Source: Leucobacter_A sp035514995
GTDB lineage: Bacteria; Actinomycetota; Actinomycetes; Actinomycetales; Microbacteriaceae
Length of the DNA stretch: 8,341 bases
Reading direction: 5' to 3'
Assembly: GCA_035514995.1 (NCBI GenBank)
Contig: DATJCC010000065.1
Location: 1 to 8,341 of the forward strand
Shown: positions 7,166 to 8,341 of the stretch, piece by piece
Layout: each line of letters opens with the position of its first letter
How positions within the stretch are numbered: position 1 is the first letter of the stretch
Made by a program: the position numbers and the translations under genes
Notes under the pieces: generated by a model
Databases searched by the model: none
What the model saw: only the letters and a program-made list of their open reading frames with translations
Told to the model about the DNA's origin: nothing

Positions 7166-7178
7166 TGTGACCTTGCAA
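7149..7178 (-). promoter_or_regulatory. Candidate promoter of the ABC exporter operon
   Basis: On the minus strand TTGCAA (7173-7178) and TACAGT (7149-7154) are separated by 18 bp. Each matches four of six consensus bases. The predicted start near 7142 gives a leader of about 24 nt to ATG 7117, with only a weak purine-rich GATGGGG as ribosome site, or about 6 nt to ATG 7135. The -10 sits inside the 7133-7165 inverted-repeat element. Confidence 0.33.
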
Positions 7179-7287
7179 GTCAAAAGTTACCAGTCTAAGA
7201 AACAAAGATCAGTGGTGACACATTGCTGGTTGCACCAAGAAGCGAGAAACATCTCAACCTCAACGGCTTGACTCGGTGCAAAAAAGA

Positions 7288-7314
7288 GGGTTATAGGACA
7301 AAACGTGGTGATGG
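7288..7314. repeat. Probable terminal inverted repeat of the IS1249-like element
   Basis: The stretch beginning GGGTTATAGGACAAAA lies 12 bp beyond the transposase stop codon, where the outer end of the element should be, and starts with a G-run followed by an A-rich block as in IS256-type ends. From memory it resembles ends of IS1249-like elements, but the partner end is not in this window, so it cannot be confirmed here. An A-run (7280-7285) just outside could be part of the target. Confidence 0.4.
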
Positions 7315-7325
7315 CTCGGGCGTGT

Positions 7326-7882
7326 TCACCCTCTTCCACCCCACCCGGAGCGTAGCCAGAGCCCTTCGGTAGCGTCGAGCCCGGTGTCGTAGAGCACGGG
7401 TCCTGGGTCTAGTTCTGTGTGTTGTGAACGCTGAACAGGCGCTACTGTTTTAGGGTCGTGGCTGCCCAAGATTCGGGTGAGGTCTGGCCGTTCGGAATGC
7501 ATGTATAGCCACCATTCGATCGCGCGGCGTTGGTGCTCCTCGGTCATGCCCTGGTGATGTAGGAGCATGAGTCGCATGTGTGCGTTCGTGCCTCCCTCGA
7601 TCCCGTTCGTTGTTGCCGGGATTTGCATCGTTTTGAGTGCCGGATCGAGGAACGTGAAGCGGTGCCCAGCCTTGATCACGCGTTGGAATACTTGATGCCC
7701 GCTCCGAAGCAGTTGATGGGTGTACCACCACTTCTGGCCAGACTTCGCCCACGTCGGTATCTCGTCGGCGTCGTTGCGGTAGGTGCGTTGTTTCGTGAGA
7801 TACAAATACTGGGTTTCCCACGCAAGGAACAGTGCCACCCATGCTTCAGCATCAGCAGTGGTTGATTCGTACTGGGTTTTGT
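7326..7882 (-). pseudogene. C-terminal remnant of an IS1249-like (IS256 family) transposase
   Basis: About 185 residues of the C-terminal half of a transposase survive. The recognisable core is SGQKWWYTHQLLRSGHQVFQ, then FTFLDPALKT, ATTNGIEGGTNAHMRLMLLHH and EEHQRRAIEWWLYMHSERP, the conserved C-terminal block of IS1249-type transposases, with the Glu of IEGG likely the last catalytic acid. Full proteins of this type are around 400 residues with an N-terminal zinc ribbon; that half and the first two catalytic aspartates are absent. The frame stays open 5' of the homology only because it runs into the leader of the adjacent IS3 element and even past its OrfA start. The fragment is G+C-richer than the resident genes. 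It cannot transpose itself. The exact break lies between about 7865 and 7898. Confidence 0.75.
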
Positions 7883-7914
7883 TCCGACCTTTCATCAAGG
7901 AGAATAGGAATATC

Positions 7915-8229
7915 ATGGCTAAACCATACGATAAAGATTTCAAAGAACGAGCACTTAGAATGCTCGCTGAGGCAAGACCTGAGCATGCGAGTTTGCACGC
8001 AGCAAGTCAGCACATTGGTGGACTGCTCGGCGTTTCACCTGACACGTTGCGCATTTGGTTCCGGCAGACCCAAGTCGATGCTGGCGAGCGGCCGGGAGTG
8101 ACGACCGATATAGCTGAAGAGAACAAGCGTTTGATGCGTGAGAATGCTGAACTACGAAAAGCCAACGAGGTGCTTAAAGCTGCGAGCATATTTTTCGCTC
8201 AGGAACAAGGCCGGCCACGAACGAAATGA
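7915..8229 (+). CDS. IS3-family transposase OrfA
   Basis: A 104-residue DNA-binding protein of an IS3 element. Residues about 3-55 form the helix-turn-helix (YDKDFKERALRMLAEA, then LGVSPDTLRIWFRQTQ) that recognises the IS ends. QVDAGERPGVTT follows, then a leucine-zipper-like heptad region, ENKRLMRENAELRKANEVLK, near 69-88, which mediates dimerisation. The ending KAASIFFAQE is typical of the IS6110/IS51 group. AAGGAGA at 7897-7903 lies 11 bp before ATG 7915; in-frame starts further upstream would read through IS1249-derived sequence. The stop codon overlaps the OrfB start (ATGA at 8226-8229). Confidence 0.9.
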   Translation: MAKPYDKDFKERALRMLAEARPEHASLHAASQHIGGLLGVSPDTLRIWFRQTQVDAGERPGVTTDIAEENKRLMRENAELRKANEVLKAASIFFAQEQGRPRTK

Positions 8230-8341
8230 TTAGATTTATTGACAAATATCGTGATCGTTTCGGGGTGGAGTTCCTTTGTCGCACCATGCGTGTGGCAATT
8301 CGTGGGTTTATTACCTCTCGCGGATATAGGGCCGCTAAAAC
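8226..8341 (+). CDS. IS3-family transposase OrfB, N-terminal part
   Basis: The first 38 codons of the catalytic subunit, cut by the window edge. MIRFIDKYRDRFGVEFLC and ITSRGYRAAK match the N-terminal HTH_21-like segment of IS3 OrfB proteins. The DDE integrase core lies beyond the window, so activity cannot be judged. It is in the -1 frame relative to OrfA, as expected for an element that makes an OrfAB fusion by programmed frameshifting. The -1 frame is open from 8178 onward, and ATTTTTC at 8190-8196 is a candidate slip region, although it is not a perfect heptamer. Confidence 0.85.
   Translation, partial: MIRFIDKYRDRFGVEFLCRTMRVAIRGFITSRGYRAAK

Larger units (their letters stand above)
7891..8341 (+). 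mobile_element. IS3-family insertion sequence (IS51/IS6110-like group), 5' part
   Basis: Complete OrfA and the start of OrfB in the -1 frame define an IS3 element that continues past the window edge. OrfA and OrfB resemble those of the IS6110/IS51 group. Its left terminal repeat should lie upstream of the OrfA ribosome site, yet no TGAAC-type end characteristic of that group is visible between 7820 and 7915. Either the end is divergent, or it was lost when this element and the IS1249 remnant were joined. The left coordinate is therefore approximate. Confidence 0.75.

Noticed and set aside
7230..7281. TTGCACC / GGTGCAA inverted repeat as a terminator or tRNA remnant
   Set aside because: The 38-nt loop is long, no U-run follows on either strand in the right sense, and no tRNA-like arms can be drawn.
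7450..7842. 130-codon minus-strand ORF rich in Arg, His and Thr
   Set aside because: It is an out-of-frame shadow of the G+C-rich IS1249 transposase remnant, with no family resemblance.
1..8341. CRISPR array, defence island, or prophage
   Set aside because: No regularly spaced repeats, cas, restriction, toxin-antitoxin or phage genes are visible; the mobile content is limited to two IS types.

Overview
The window looks like a moderate-G+C actinomycete (Actinomycetota) chromosome segment. The evidence is a PucR-type regulator, an IS1249-type (IS256 family) transposase remnant, an IS3 element whose OrfA and OrfB resemble the IS6110/IS51 group, an ABC exporter pair of the NatA/NatB type, and a regulator gene that appears to be leaderless. 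Genus or species cannot be fixed from the sequence alone.

Layout. Positions 1-856 hold no intact gene. They contain a badly decayed minus-strand NTF2-like (SnoaL/DUF4440-like) pseudogene with two in-frame stops and at least two frameshifts, an unassigned start-less open stretch at 107-289, and a hairpin plus U-run at 765-829 that probably terminates the neighbouring operon. Positions 857-3405 are a minus-strand two-gene operon: a zinc-dependent alcohol dehydrogenase followed 35 bp later by an APC-superfamily permease. The divergent gene at 3525-4982 is a PucR-family regulator. The shared 119-bp intergenic region carries a perfect 8-bp inverted repeat (spacer 11) placed where the dehydrogenase -35 box should be, so it is a strong candidate operator. 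The simplest reading is a small, locally controlled catabolic module: the permease imports an amino acid, amine or similar solute, the dehydrogenase oxidises or reduces an alcohol/aldehyde intermediate, and PucR senses the substrate. The substrate is not readable from the sequence.

Positions 4998-7117 are a minus-strand ABC exporter pair, ATPase then permease, overlapping by 4 nt, convergent with pucR. Its promoter region carries a 33-bp element with perfect 7-bp inverted arms, a second candidate operator. Positions 7288-8341 are mobile DNA: the C-terminal remnant of an IS1249-like transposase with a plausible IS end, abutted by the 5' part of an IS3 element (OrfA complete, OrfB cut by the window edge).

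I found no CRISPR array, tRNA, rRNA or evident defence system. The most useful non-routine observations are the two candidate operators, the leaderless pucR promoter, the decayed NTF2-like gene and the IS1249/IS3 junction.
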